DNA from: Streptomyces hoynatensis | Lineage (GTDB): Bacteria > Actinomycetota > Actinomycetes > Streptomycetales > Streptomycetaceae | Assembly: GCF_003626535.1 (NCBI RefSeq) | Contig: NZ_RBAL01000011.1 | Span: forward strand, 145,293 to 209,292 | Direction of reading: 5' to 3' | DNA: 64,000 nucleotides | Shown here: positions 26,784 through 34,932 of the stretch, one piece after another | Position numbering within the stretch: the first letter of the stretch is position 1 | Layout: every line of letters begins with the position of its first letter | Translations under genes and position numbers: made by a program | Notes under the pieces: model-generated | What the model was told of the DNA's origin: nothing | The model's input: the letters and a program-made list of their open reading frames with translations, nothing else | Database searches by the model: none

Positions 26784-27042
26784 CGCGGGCCCGCGGCGCG
26801 GCCCGGGTGGTACGGCCCCGGTGGCGCGGCCCGGGTGGTGCGGCCCGCCATCCCGCGCCGCCCCGCGGTCCTTCGCCTGCCGGGGAGCCGCGCAGTGCCA
26901 CGGGACGCCACGCGGCGCCACGCGAGGACGCCGCGCGGTGCCACGAGGAGGCCGCGCCGCCGTCCGCCGAAGGCGCCCCGAGCCCCGAACCGGCCGCCGG
27001 GCCGGCTGTCTGTCTGCCGCCTGCCGCCTGCCGCGGAAGCGT
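26784..27042. repeat. Intergenic repeat-rich region
   Basis: No gene is supported in these 259 bases between convergent genes. A 17-bp unit GGCGCGGCCCGGGTGGT occurs exactly at 26795-26811 and 26823-26839, and GCCACG is repeated irregularly between about 26895 and 26950. Confidence 0.5.
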
Positions 27043-27426
27043 TCAGGACGGCGTGGCGGCCCGCTCGGATGCGCTGCGCAGCACGCAGAACTCGTTGCCC
27101 TCCGGGTCGGCGAGGACCGCCCAGCCGGTGCCGTCCGGGTTGCGGTGGTCGGCGACGAAGGTGGCGCCGAGGCCGAGCAGCCGTTCCACCTCCTGCTCGC
27201 GCGTGGTCTCCGGGCGCAGACAGAGGTGCAGCCGGTTCTTGATCGTCTTGGGCTCCGGCACCTGATTGAAGAACAGCACCGGTCCCTCCGTCAGCATCAC
27301 CTGCGCCTCCGGATCGCCCGGTTTGTCCTCCGGATGAAGCGGGCGGCCGGTCACCTTGCTCCAGAACCGGGCCAGCTCATAGGCATCCGCACAGTCGATC
27401 GCCACGTTCTGCACCACCGAGACCAT
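27043..27426 (-). CDS. VOC family protein (glyoxalase-like)
   Basis: A 127-residue one-domain protein starting MVSVVQNVAIDCADAYELAR, with RLHLCLRPETTREQEVERLL in the middle and WAVLADPEGNEFCVLR near the end, the pattern of a large actinobacterial VOC subgroup. The ATG at 27426 is used; the longer open frame is a shadow of the cutA gene. Substrate unknown. It is transcribed in the same direction as cutA, which lies 70 bases upstream, so they may be co-transcribed. Confidence 0.88.
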   Translation of the reverse strand: MVSVVQNVAIDCADAYELARFWSKVTGRPLHPEDKPGDPEAQVMLTEGPVLFFNQVPEPKTIKNRLHLCLRPETTREQEVERLLGLGATFVADHRNPDGTGWAVLADPEGNEFCVLRSASERAATPS

Positions 27427-27496
27427 GCGCGGAGCCTGCCCGATGCCCGCGCCGGACGCCACCGAATTCCGCTCGCCCCTCGCGGCTCCCCCGCGC

Positions 27497-27820
27497 TCAG
27501 CTCGCGGCGGTCTCCTCCCGCATCCAGGACAGGAAGGCCGGGGTGCCGTGCGTGACCGGAGTGGCGATGATCTCCGGCGTATCGTAGTCGTGCACGCTCC
27601 TGACCCGCGCCTCCAGTTCCGCGAACCGGTCGGCCGTCGTCTTGAACTGGACGCGCCATTCCTGGTCGTTCTGGAGGGCGCCCTCCCAGCGGTAGACGCT
27701 CGTGATGGGGCCCTCGACCTGCGCGCAGGCCGCCACCTTGGCCTCCACCGCACTGACGGCCAGCTCCTTGGCCTTCTCCGCGCTGCCGGTCGTAGTGAAA
27801 ACGATCAGGTAGTCAGCCAC
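27497..27820 (-). CDS. cutA: Divalent cation tolerance protein CutA
   Basis: A 107-residue protein of the trimeric CutA family. It shows LIVFTTTGSAEKAKELA, VAACAQVEGPITSVYRWEG, and HDYDTPEIIATPVTHGTPAF with the conserved C-terminal WMREET. The GTG at 27820 has GGAGAG six bases upstream, deciding the start within a much longer frame. The family is linked to copper tolerance in Escherichia coli, but its general role is debated. Confidence 0.94.
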   Translation of the reverse strand: MADYLIVFTTTGSAEKAKELAVSAVEAKVAACAQVEGPITSVYRWEGALQNDQEWRVQFKTTADRFAELEARVRSVHDYDTPEIIATPVTHGTPAFLSWMREETAAS

Positions 27821-27960
27821 GAACGTCTCTCCTTCGTATGCACCTGCCGGGAAGGTACCCCGCTCGCGAGGCCGGAGATCGCATAGCCACCATGTGGACA
27901 GGTGACCCCCGGCACAGCGGGCACCGCAGGGCATGCCGACACGGGCGCCGCCCGCGCTTA

Positions 27961-27990
27961 TTGACATGTCCTCACCTGCCGGGATCGAAT
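27961..27990 (+). promoter_or_regulatory. Probable promoter of the mannanase gene
   Basis: TTGACA at 27961-27966 and TCGAAT at 27985-27990, 18 bases apart, resemble a housekeeping-sigma promoter. The predicted transcript start, near 27997, lies immediately before the CebR-like operator. The 5' leader would be about 200 bases. The rest of the 381-base gap from 27821 to 28201 contains no gene that I can support. Confidence 0.5.
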
Positions 27991-28000
27991 ACGGCAGGGG

Positions 28001-28014
28001 TGGGAGCGCTCCCA
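28001..28014. promoter_or_regulatory. CebR-type operator (perfect 14-bp palindrome)
   Basis: TGGGAGCGCTCCCA is a perfect palindrome identical to the published consensus of CebR, the LacI-family repressor of cellulose and cellobiose use in Streptomyces. It overlaps the expected transcript start of the GH26 mannanase, an ideal position for repression. Confidence 0.8.
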
Positions 28015-28106
28015 TCCCCGGGATCGTTCCCCGCCCGGCCGCACCCGCCGTCGGCGGCGCGCGCCGTGAGCGCCGGCGCGCGCCCGGGGGCGTGGGGCGC
28101 GCCAGG

Positions 28107-28160
28107 GGTGGTGCGGCATCAGCCGGGGGCGTGCGGAGTCGCGTCCGGTGGTGCGGCATC
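28107..28160. repeat. Pair of 14-bp direct repeats in the mannanase leader
   Basis: GGTGGTGCGGCATC occurs exactly at 28107-28120 and 28147-28160, 40 bases apart, between the operator and the mannanase start codon. Function unknown. Confidence 0.5.
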
Positions 28161-28201
28161 GCGCGCGGGGACCCGTCGTCGAACGCTACGGAGGCGAGGC
28201 A

Positions 28202-30025
28202 ATGGCACAGCGAACAGCCCTGCGCGGGGTCCTGGCCGCTCTGGCGGCCGGGGCGCTCGCCCTGCTGGCCGGTCCCCCGGCCACCGCGGCGGCGCCCGGC
28301 ACGCCGGCCGCCGAGGGCGCCGCGGCCCAACCGGCCGCCGCGGAGCCCGAGTCCGCCAGGTCCGCGTCCGCGGGGGCGGCGGCCGAGACGGAGGTGTACG
28401 AGGCGGAGGACGGCGCGTTGCAGGGCGTGACCGTCGGCAGCTCCGCCGCCGGCTACTCCGGCACCGGGTACGTGGAGGGCTTCGACGCCGCCGAGGACCA
28501 GGTGACGATCACCATCCCCGACAGCCCAGGCGGCCTGTACGACCTGACGCTCACCTACCGCGCCCCCTACGGCGAGAAGTACGCGCTGCTCCGGCTCAAC
28601 GGCAGCGGCCACGGCGAGGTCAACCTCCCGGCCACGGACGCGTTCACCTCCGTCCCGGCGGGCAAGGTCCTCCTCCGGGAGGGCGAGAACACCCTCACGG
28701 TGGTCAACGACTGGGGCTGGTACGAGATCGACGCCATCGCCCTCACGCCCGTTCCGCCCCGGCCGCCCCACCGGCTGACCGGGGTGCCCGTGGACCCGGA
28801 TGCGACGCCCGAGGCCAGGTCCCTGCTGAGCTACCTGTCCGGCACCTACGGCAACGCCATCCTCAGCGGCCAGCAGGACATGGCCTCCCTCGCCTGGGTC
28901 GAGGAGAACATCGGCCGCACCCCGGCCGTCGCGGGCCTGGACATGATGGACTACTCGCCCAGCCGCGTGGAGCGCGGAACCACCTCCCAGGAGGTGGAGA
29001 ACGCCCTGGCCTGGGACGCGCGCGGCGGGATCACGACGTTCGTCTGGCACTGGAACGCGCCCACCGGCCTGATCGACGAGCCGGGCAAGGAGTGGTGGCG
29101 CGGCTTCTACACGGACGCCACGACCTTCGACCTGGCGGCGGCGCTGGCCGACCCCTCCTCGCAGGAGTACGCGCTGCTGCTGCGGGACATCGACGCCATC
29201 TCCGAGCAGCTGGGGCGCCTGCAGGACGCGGGCGTGCCCGTCCTGTGGCGGCCCCTGCACGAGGCGGAGGGCGGCTGGTTCTGGTGGGGCGCCAAGGGGC
29301 CGGGGCCGGCCAGGGAGCTCTACCGGCTGATGTACGACCGGATGGTCCACCACAACGGCCTGCACAACCTGATCTGGGTGTGGAACTCGGTGGACCCGGA
29401 GTGGTACCCGGGCGACGACGTGGTGGACGTCGTCAGCGCCGACTCCTACCCGCCCGCGGGCGACTACGGCCCGGTCAGCTCCACCTACGAGAACCTGGTC
29501 ACCCTGGCCGGGGACACCAAGCCGGTGGCGCTGACCGAGGTGGGCGCGATCCCCGACCCGGACCTGCTTGAGGCGTACCAGGCGGACTGGAGCTGGTTCG
29601 TGACCTGGTCGGGCGACTTCATCTCGGACGGGGTCACCAACAGCCGCGAGCACCTGCTCGACGTCTACCGGCACCCGCGGGTGATCACCCTGGACGAGCT
29701 CGGCGACTTCAAGCACGCCGGCGGCTGCGTGGCCACCCACCGGGTCACGGCGAACTGGGGCACGGGCCACGTCGCCGAGATCACCGTCAGGAACACGGGC
29801 GACACCCCGCTGAGCGGCTGGCAGGTCGGCTGGCACCTGCCCTCGGGCCAGACGGTGGGCACCGTGTGGAACGCCACGGTGGACACCACCGCGGGCACGC
29901 TCCGGGCGCGCGCCACGCCGGGCAGCGCGACCCTCCAGCCGGGCGAGGAGACGACCTTCGGCTTCCTCGGCAACACCCACTGGCCCGAGGAGGTCACCCT
30001 GGCCCCCAGCTGCACCGGCTCCTGA
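28202..30025 (+). CDS. Secreted modular GH26 beta-mannanase (CBM35-GH26-CBM2)
   Basis: A 607-residue extracellular endo-beta-1,4-mannanase. A signal peptide of about 30 residues (MAQRTALRGV, then a long Ala/Leu core ending ATAAA) is followed by a Pro/Ala/Glu linker. Residues about 65-183 form a CBM35-like domain (YEAEDGALQGVTVG). Residues about 195-500 are GH26, with acid/base Glu354 in LWRPLHEAEGGW and nucleophile Glu446 in PVALTEVGAI. Residues about 507-604 are a CBM2 cellulose-binding domain bounded by Cys509 and Cys604. ATG 28202 is preferred over an upstream in-frame start because GGAGG lies before it and it begins the signal peptide. The CebR-type operator suggests induction with cellulose use. 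Confidence 0.95.
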   Translation: MAQRTALRGVLAALAAGALALLAGPPATAAAPGTPAAEGAAAQPAAAEPESARSASAGAAAETEVYEAEDGALQGVTVGSSAAGYSGTGYVEGFDAAEDQVTITIPDSPGGLYDLTLTYRAPYGEKYALLRLNGSGHGEVNLPATDAFTSVPAGKVLLREGENTLTVVNDWGWYEIDAIALTPVPPRPPHRLTGVPVDPDATPEARSLLSYLSGTYGNAILSGQQDMASLAWVEENIGRTPAVAGLDMMDYSPSRVERGTTSQEVENALAWDARGGITTFVWHWNAPTGLIDEPGKEWWRGFYTDATTFDLAAALADPSSQEYALLLRDIDAISEQLGRLQDAGVPVLWRPLHEAEGGWFWWGAKGPGPARELYRLMYDRMVHHNGLHNLIWVWNSVDPEWYPGDDVVDVVSADSYPPAGDYGPVSSTYENLVTLAGDTKPVALTEVGAIPDPDLLEAYQADWSWFVTWSGDFISDGVTNSREHLLDVYRHPRVITLDELGDFKHAGGCVATHRVTANWGTGHVAEITVRNTGDTPLSGWQVGWHLPSGQTVGTVWNATVDTTAGTLRARATPGSATLQPGEETTFGFLGNTHWPEEVTLAPSCTGS

Positions 30026-30178
30026 GACCCCGCCCCCGGGTGCGCGGCGCCACCCCGGCCCGCCGCGCGCCGGGGGCGGTCACCGGCAGGATTGCACCCC
30101 GGCGGCAGCGCCGTTCCGCCTCCGGGGAGCGGAGGTCTCCCCGCGCGCCGGCGGCGGCCGGCCGCGCCTCCCCGCCCG

Positions 30179-30209
30179 CCCGCGCACGCCGGTGGCCGGT
30201 GTGCGCGGG
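30179..30209. terminator. Hairpin between convergent genes
   Basis: A 9-bp stem CCCGCGCAC/GTGCGCGGG with a 13-base loop lies between the mannanase and the ABC exporter. A second 6-bp hairpin (GGGGAG/CTCCCC) is at 30124-30142. The 219-base gap contains nothing else of note. Confidence 0.45.
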
Positions 30210-30244
30210 GCGGTTGGGGGTGATCCGGGGGCGCGCGGGGCGGC

Positions 30245-32011
30245 TCAGGCGGCCTGGCCGTGCTGGAGCGCGGTGTAGAGGCCGCCGCGGGCCAGGAGTT
30301 CGGCGTGGGAGCCGACCTCGCGGATGGCGCCGCCGTCCATGACGACGATGCGGTCGGCGTTGCGGACGGTGGACAGCCGGTGTGCGACCACGAAGGTGGT
30401 GCGCCCGCGCACCAGCCGGGCCAGGGCCTGCTGCACGAGCGCCTCGGAACGGGTGTCGAGGGCCGAGGTCGCCTCGTCCAGGATCAGCACCTTGGGGTCG
30501 CGGATCAGGGCGCGCGCGATGGCCAGGCGCTGCTTCTGCCCGCCGGAGAGCCGGGCGCCGTGCTCGCCGACCAGGGAGTCGAGCCCGTCGGGCAGCCGCT
30601 CCACGAACTCCAGCGCGTTGGCGTCGCGCAGGGCGGCCCGCACCCGCTCGGTGTCGGCCTCGTCCATGCCGTAGGCGACGTTCTCCCTGATCGTGCCCTC
30701 GAAGAGGATGGACTCCTGCGGTACCACGGACAGGTGCCTGCGGAAGGAGCGCAGGTCGAGCTCTGCCATGTCCCGGCCGTCGAGGAGGAGTCGGCCGCCG
30801 GTGGGGCGGATGAAGCCGATGACGAGGTTCAGCACGGTGGACTTGCCCGCGCCTGAGGCGCCGACCAGGGCGATCGTCTCGCCGGGGGCGACGGACAGGT
30901 CGATCTCGCGCACGGCGGGTTCGGCGGCTCCTTCGTAGCGGAAGCTGACGCCGCGGAACTCCACGGCGCCGCGCACCTCGGCCACCTCGGCCTTGCCCGC
31001 GTTGTCCTCCACCTCGGGCGTCTGCAGCACCTCGCCGATGGAGCGCACGGACTCCAGGCCCTTGGTGATCACCGGGGCGAGGCCGAGCAGGGTGGTGGTC
31101 GAGTTGGTGAGGGTGGTGAGGAAGGCGCTGAGCATCACCACGTCTCCCGGCGTGATCGCCCAGACGCCGTAGTAGGCGATCAGCGCGGCGGCCGTGAGGA
31201 AGGTCACGCCGAGGATGTTCAGAAACACCCAGGCCAGCGACGCGAATCGGCCGTTCATCAGGTCGAGGCGGAGGCCGGAGTTCAGCACCTGCCGCAGGGA
31301 GTCGTTCATCCGGTTGAGGGCCTTGCCCTCCAGGGCGTGGGCCCGGGTGACCGAGATCAGGCGGGTCATCTCGAAGACGCGCGAGGACATGTGCTCGACG
31401 TCCTGCCTGAAGTGCTCGTTGTGGGTGCGCAACTGCGTGCGCAGCCGCATCACCAGCACGGCCGCCGCGGGGACGACCACGAGGAAGACCGGCAGGAACT
31501 GCGGGGTGCGGACCGCGATGATGGCCAGGCCGCCGCACAGGACCGTGACCGCGCCGAGGCCGATGTCCGAACTCTGCTGCACCATCTGCTCGATGGCCTC
31601 GACGTCGCGGACGACCTTGGCCTGCAGGATGCCCGCGCTGACCCGGGAGTGGTAGCCGATGGACAGCTGCTGCATGCGGGTGCACAGGGCGGACCGTATG
31701 CCCGTCGCCACCCGCCGCACGCTCCCGTACAGGAGCCGGACGTAGAGGAGGTGCAGGGGGTAGTTGATGACGAGGATGAACAGGACGACGCCGACGCTGC
31801 TCCACAGCCGGGTGATCTCCAGGTGCTGCACGACCGTGTCGACGACGGACGCGGTCACCAGCGGGAGGAGCCAGATCGGGCTGTGCTTGACCGCGAAGAC
31901 CAGCAGGGCGGCGGAAATCCGCCGGCGGTCTCCGCGGAAGAGGTAGGCGAGGGTCCGCAGGGGGTGTTCCCCTCGGTACTGGTGGTCCAGCGGTCCCTCC
32001 GACCGTGCCAT
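30245..32011 (-). CDS. ABC exporter, fused membrane and ATPase domains
   Basis: A 588-residue half-transporter of the multidrug/lipid exporter type. Residues about 30-320 carry six membrane helices, for example LLVFAVKHSPIWLLPLVTAS and SVGVVLFILVINYPLHLLYV. The ATPase half has Walker A GASGAGKST, Q-loop VPQESILFEG, signature LSGGQKQR, Walker B LILDEATSALD and VAHRLSTV. The chosen ATG at 32011 follows AAAGGAAAC; upstream residues in frame are not typical. As a half-size protein it should work as a dimer, possibly a homodimer because no partner gene is adjacent. Substrate unknown. Confidence 0.93.
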   Translation of the reverse strand: MARSEGPLDHQYRGEHPLRTLAYLFRGDRRRISAALLVFAVKHSPIWLLPLVTASVVDTVVQHLEITRLWSSVGVVLFILVINYPLHLLYVRLLYGSVRRVATGIRSALCTRMQQLSIGYHSRVSAGILQAKVVRDVEAIEQMVQQSSDIGLGAVTVLCGGLAIIAVRTPQFLPVFLVVVPAAAVLVMRLRTQLRTHNEHFRQDVEHMSSRVFEMTRLISVTRAHALEGKALNRMNDSLRQVLNSGLRLDLMNGRFASLAWVFLNILGVTFLTAAALIAYYGVWAITPGDVVMLSAFLTTLTNSTTTLLGLAPVITKGLESVRSIGEVLQTPEVEDNAGKAEVAEVRGAVEFRGVSFRYEGAAEPAVREIDLSVAPGETIALVGASGAGKSTVLNLVIGFIRPTGGRLLLDGRDMAELDLRSFRRHLSVVPQESILFEGTIRENVAYGMDEADTERVRAALRDANALEFVERLPDGLDSLVGEHGARLSGGQKQRLAIARALIRDPKVLILDEATSALDTRSEALVQQALARLVRGRTTFVVAHRLSTVRNADRIVVMDGGAIREVGSHAELLARGGLYTALQHGQAA

Positions 32012-32495
32012 GGCTCGTTTCCTTTCCGCGAGGCGAGCTCGGCAAGCGCTTACTATATGCGCGGCCCGCACGGGCTCCCCGCCCGGGCGACGGCCGCGGG
32101 CGCCGGTCCGCCAGGAACCACCCCGCGGGCCCGCGCGCGCCCGGCCGCGCGGCCGGAAGCCTCGTCGCTCACGGCCCGCAACGGGCGGGCGCCGCGGGGA
32201 CCTTACCCACCTCGCGCCCGCCGCCATCCCGGAACGGGGGGCGAACGGGGCGCGAACGGGGCCGCGCCCGGAACGCCGCGGGAATTCCCCCGGTGGCCGG
32301 GTCCGGGGCCGCCGGCCTCACTCGGGGGGCGCCGGTCCGGGGCCGCCGGTCCGGGGCCGCCGGTCCGCTTTCCGTAACGAGGACGCCTCCACCGGCGAGG
32401 GCAAGCGGAACGGCGACTGCCGCGGCGCCCGGCGCGAGCGGAGCCGCGGCAAGACCCGCCCCACCGATCGCGATCACCGCTCCCGCCCCGGGGCT
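32012..32495 (-). promoter_or_regulatory. 484-base intergenic region with possible exporter promoter
   Basis: On the - strand TATAGT (32057 down to 32052) fits a -10 box, followed by AAGCGCTT (32051-32044), a palindrome of the type bound by LacI-like proteins; no -35 is clear. The rest contains tandem GGGGCCGCCGGTCC units at 32339-32352 and 32353-32366. A 102-codon frame (32169-32477) with a hydrophobic start is weak and not called. Confidence 0.35.
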
Positions 32496-33182
32496 CTACT
32501 CTGCGGCCCGCCCCGGCCGCCCCTCCGGCAGGCCCGCCCCCTCCAGGCAACCGAGCCCGTCCGCGATGGCCCGCGACGCGGAGTTGAGCACGGACATCGC
32601 CTTGTCGGGGTCCAGCTCGGCCGGCGCAATCAGCCCGGCGCGCACGAGTCTCCCCTGCTCCGCTCCCGCGACCTCGCACGGGAAGTACACGAACGCGCCA
32701 CTCGTCAGGGCGTACGCGTACTCCCCGGCCGAGTACGTGAGCACGCCGGGCGAATCGTCGATGATGTGCGCATCGTCCGCGACCCAGCCGAAGACGATTC
32801 GGGCGAACTCTTCGTAGGCACCCGTCGTGATTTCGCAGAATCGCTCTTCGGGGGAATCCGACTCTCGCAGTCTCTCGACGTACTCCGCGAGGTCGACCGC
32901 GCTGTCGCCACCCTCTCCAAAACGGTCCACACCCGCCATGGCCTCCAAGTCGCGGCTGGCCGGGCCGGTGATGCTGCCGGAACAGACGCTCGCTGCATCG
33001 AAAGCCAGGTCGGACATGGAGGGTGAAGGCGTGGCGCCGACCTCGGGATCGTCCGACGAGCATGCCGTGCCGGCAACCAGAAGGGAAAAACACAGGCAAA
33101 ACATCTGCAAGCCCGCGGAAGCGCGTCTTCCAGGCGTACGCCCGCAAACCACGCATTGCATTCCATTTCCTTCCCCGCGCAT
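32496..33182 (-). CDS. Putative lipoprotein, paralogue 1 of a tandem pair
   Basis: A 228-residue exported protein. A signal sequence with hydrophobic core MFCLCFSLLVAGTA ends at a probable lipidated Cys41 followed by SSDD. The mature part shares the layout of the next gene: SVCSG, DLEAMAGVDRFGEGG, VDLAEYVERLRESDS, FVYFPCEVAG, and a C-terminus encoded by the same 107-bp DNA. Four Cys could form disulphides. ATG 33182 has GGAG eight bases upstream. No named family is recognised. Codon use is less GC-biased than in its neighbours. The gene lies just downstream of its paralogue on the same strand and is probably co-transcribed. Confidence 0.75.
   Translation of the reverse strand: MRGEGNGMQCVVCGRTPGRRASAGLQMFCLCFSLLVAGTACSSDDPEVGATPSPSMSDLAFDAASVCSGSITGPASRDLEAMAGVDRFGEGGDSAVDLAEYVERLRESDSPEERFCEITTGAYEEFARIVFGWVADDAHIIDDSPGVLTYSAGEYAYALTSGAFVYFPCEVAGAEQGRLVRAGLIAPAELDPDKAMSVLNSASRAIADGLGCLEGAGLPEGRPGRAAE
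32506..32612. repeat. 107-bp exact direct repeat, copy 1
   Basis: This segment is identical over 107 bases to 33334-33440 and encodes the conserved C-terminal part of the first lipoprotein (DPDKAMSVLNSASRAIADGL and onward). The rest of the two genes is only moderately similar, so exact identity suggests recent gene conversion or unequal crossing-over. Confidence 0.9.
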
Positions 33183-33323
33183 AAGCCCTCTCCAAGGCCG
33201 TTTCCCATCGACTGACGCCCTCTCACGGGCCCTTGAGGACCCAGCAACCGGGCATGGGTGGCCGTCATCTCGCCGATGAGCTTCGTGCTCGTGTGGAAAA
33301 CTTCGTCGGCCGTGGCCCGGCCC

Positions 33324-33983
33324 TCACTCCGGCGCCCGCCCCGGCCGCCCCTCCGGCAGGCCCGCCCCCTCCAGGCAACCGAGCCCGTCCGCGATGGCCC
33401 GCGACGCGGAGTTGAGCACGGACATCGCCTTGTCGGGGTCTTCGAGGCCATACGGCATCCCGAGCCGGGCCCGGAGCAGCCCCGGCGCGGTCCTGTCGGG
33501 GATGTCGCAGGGAAAGTAGATGAGAGCGCCCCTGTCCAGCGCATAGGCGTAGGAACCCGACGAGTAGACAAGGACGTCCTGGGCGGCGTCGTCAAAGTCT
33601 CCGTCCCGCTCGTCCCATCCGAATGCGAGCCTCATGAATGGGGAAGCGGTGTCCATGCCGATCGTGCAGTACTCCTGCTCGCGCGAGTTCGTGCTCCTCA
33701 ACCTCACCAGGTACTGCGCAAGGTCAACGCTCGCGTTGCCCTCTCCGTCCATTTCTCCGAACCGGTCCCTCTCGGCCAGCGCGTCAAGGTCGCCCGCAGC
33801 AGCGCCGGACAGGACACCATCGCACACCTCGGAGGCGGCCAGCGGAAATTCAGCGCCCGAAGACTCGTCCCCCTCGTCGCCGTCGTCCGACGAACAGGCG
33901 CCAAGAAGCAGAGCCGCCAGTGCGGCCGATGCCATCGTCTTGAGGCGCAAGAAGCGCGCACCATTGCGCATCGCGGTATCCAT
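33324..33983 (-). CDS. Putative lipoprotein, paralogue 2 of a tandem pair
   Basis: A 219-residue exported protein with signal MRNGARFLRLKTMASAALAA and lipobox LLLGAC, giving lipidated Cys30 followed by SSDD. The mature part has SEVCDGVLSGAA, DALAERDRFGEMDG, VDLAQYLVRLRS, ALIYFPCDIPD and the shared C-terminus. ATG 33983 is preferred; the frame is open to 34130, but those extra codons look like debris of another gene (see the fragment at 34094). Function unknown; it lies downstream of a helical protein and a truncated gene on the same strand, an arrangement that suggests an original multi-gene unit. Confidence 0.75.
   Translation of the reverse strand: MDTAMRNGARFLRLKTMASAALAALLLGACSSDDGDEGDESSGAEFPLAASEVCDGVLSGAAAGDLDALAERDRFGEMDGEGNASVDLAQYLVRLRSTNSREQEYCTIGMDTASPFMRLAFGWDERDGDFDDAAQDVLVYSSGSYAYALDRGALIYFPCDIPDRTAPGLLRARLGMPYGLEDPDKAMSVLNSASRAIADGLGCLEGAGLPEGRPGRAPE
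33334..33440. repeat. 107-bp exact direct repeat, copy 2
   Basis: Identical to 32506-32612, 828 bases away. It lies at the 3' end of the second lipoprotein gene. Confidence 0.9.
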
Positions 33984-34093
33984 GCAGCGAATTCCAGTCC
34001 CCCCAGGGACGTACGCCCCCTCCAACGTGCTTTCTGCCCGGTCAACCACCTCATCGCCCACTCTGGCATCCGCGCCTTCCAGGTAGGCATCCA

Positions 34094-34246
34094 TCAGACT
34101 CGTGATTTGGAGGTCTCCCGTGTTGAACAAGTCGTCGGCGCTTGCTCCCTGAGCCTGCGGACCTGGGTGTCCCAGTCCTCGGCGGCCAGGTCGAGGTGGC
34201 CGAGCTGTGCCTCGTAGACGTCGGTGAAACGCAGCGCCCGGCTCAT
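34094..34246 (-). pseudogene. Truncated 50-codon fragment of a larger protein
   Basis: From ATG 34246, with GGGAGG eight bases upstream, the frame reads MSRALRFTDVYEAQLGHLDL and AAEDWDTQVRRLREQ, a clean helical start, then turns into unrelated residues and stops at 34094. In the next frame, from about base 34140, the sequence continues SADDLFNTGDLQ and VGDEVVDRAESTLEGAYVPG up to the lipoprotein start. The good ribosome site plus an abrupt frame change suggests a gene that lost its middle, leaving both ends out of frame. N-termini of this kind head long proteins in other actinomycetes, but the parent family is my guess. It follows the 145-residue gene by 10 bases. Confidence 0.5.
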
Positions 34247-34256
34247 CCGGCCTCCC

Positions 34257-34694
34257 TCACAGCGCCGTGATGTGCGGGTTGTGTGCGACGGGCGGTGCGG
34301 CTTGGCGCAGGGCGGCGGCCGTCTCCTGCTCGCCGGCGGCGTGCGCCCTGGTGGTGTCGCGCCGGTGGGCGGCGATGCGGCGGCAGGCGTCGCGCAGGGA
34401 CTCGGTCTGGGAGCGCCAGCGGTCGGTGAGCTCCACCAGGGCGCTGCCCGTGTCGAAGCCCGGGGTGCGCAGCAGCACGCCGGCGACGCGGGTCTGGGTC
34501 TCGGCGGCGCGGCCGTGCTGGTCGAGGAGGCCGGCCAGCGAGCCGGCCTCGCGCTCGATGCGGCCCAGCTCCTCCTCGTGGATCTCCAGGTCGGCCCCGT
34601 CGCCCGGCGCGGGGGCGCTGTCGAGCCGGGTGCGCGCCGCCTGTTCGCGGGCCCGCGCCTGGATCTGGGCCCATTCCTCGTCGAACGTCGCCAT
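34257..34694 (-). CDS. Hypothetical helical protein (145 aa)
   Basis: A 145-residue, mostly helical, charged protein (MATFDEEWAQIQARAREQAA, then DLEIHEEELGRIEREAGSLA and TDRWRSQTESLRDACRRIAA). It resembles small partner proteins encoded before secreted or toxin-like proteins in Streptomyces and has the size of WXG-related helical proteins, but no WXG motif is seen. ATG 34694 with GGGACAAAGGGAC upstream is chosen over a longer frame. It lies 10 bases before the truncated gene and upstream of both lipoproteins on the same strand. No function is claimed. Confidence 0.75.
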   Translation of the reverse strand: MATFDEEWAQIQARAREQAARTRLDSAPAPGDGADLEIHEEELGRIEREAGSLAGLLDQHGRAAETQTRVAGVLLRTPGFDTGSALVELTDRWRSQTESLRDACRRIAAHRRDTTRAHAAGEQETAAALRQAAPPVAHNPHITAL

Positions 34695-34932
34695 GTCCCT
34701 TTGTCCCTTCCCCCCTTGCGACGCGGGCGCCCTCCGTGAGCGCGCGTGCCTCATCGTAACCGGACGGTCCGTCAGGACTTCTGGGGAGCCTGCCGCCTGG
34801 GCGGGCGGGTGGGAGGGGCGTGCGGGGGGCGCGAGGGGCGGGGCGTGGGGTGACGGCGGAGCGCCCGAATGCCCCGTGGGCGGGGCCGCAGCGGCAGCCC
34901 CTTGACGAATCACGAAACATTGCCGGAACATC

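Noticed and set aside
32044..32051. AAGCGCTT palindrome in the exporter promoter region
   Set aside because: It is only 8 bp and flanked by no extended symmetry; it is noted in the promoter entry but not claimed as an operator.
32169..32477. 102-codon frame after the first lipoprotein, with a hydrophobic start
   Set aside because: The second half is Pro/Arg-rich over a tandem repeat, third-position bias is poor and no family is recognisable. Too weak to call.
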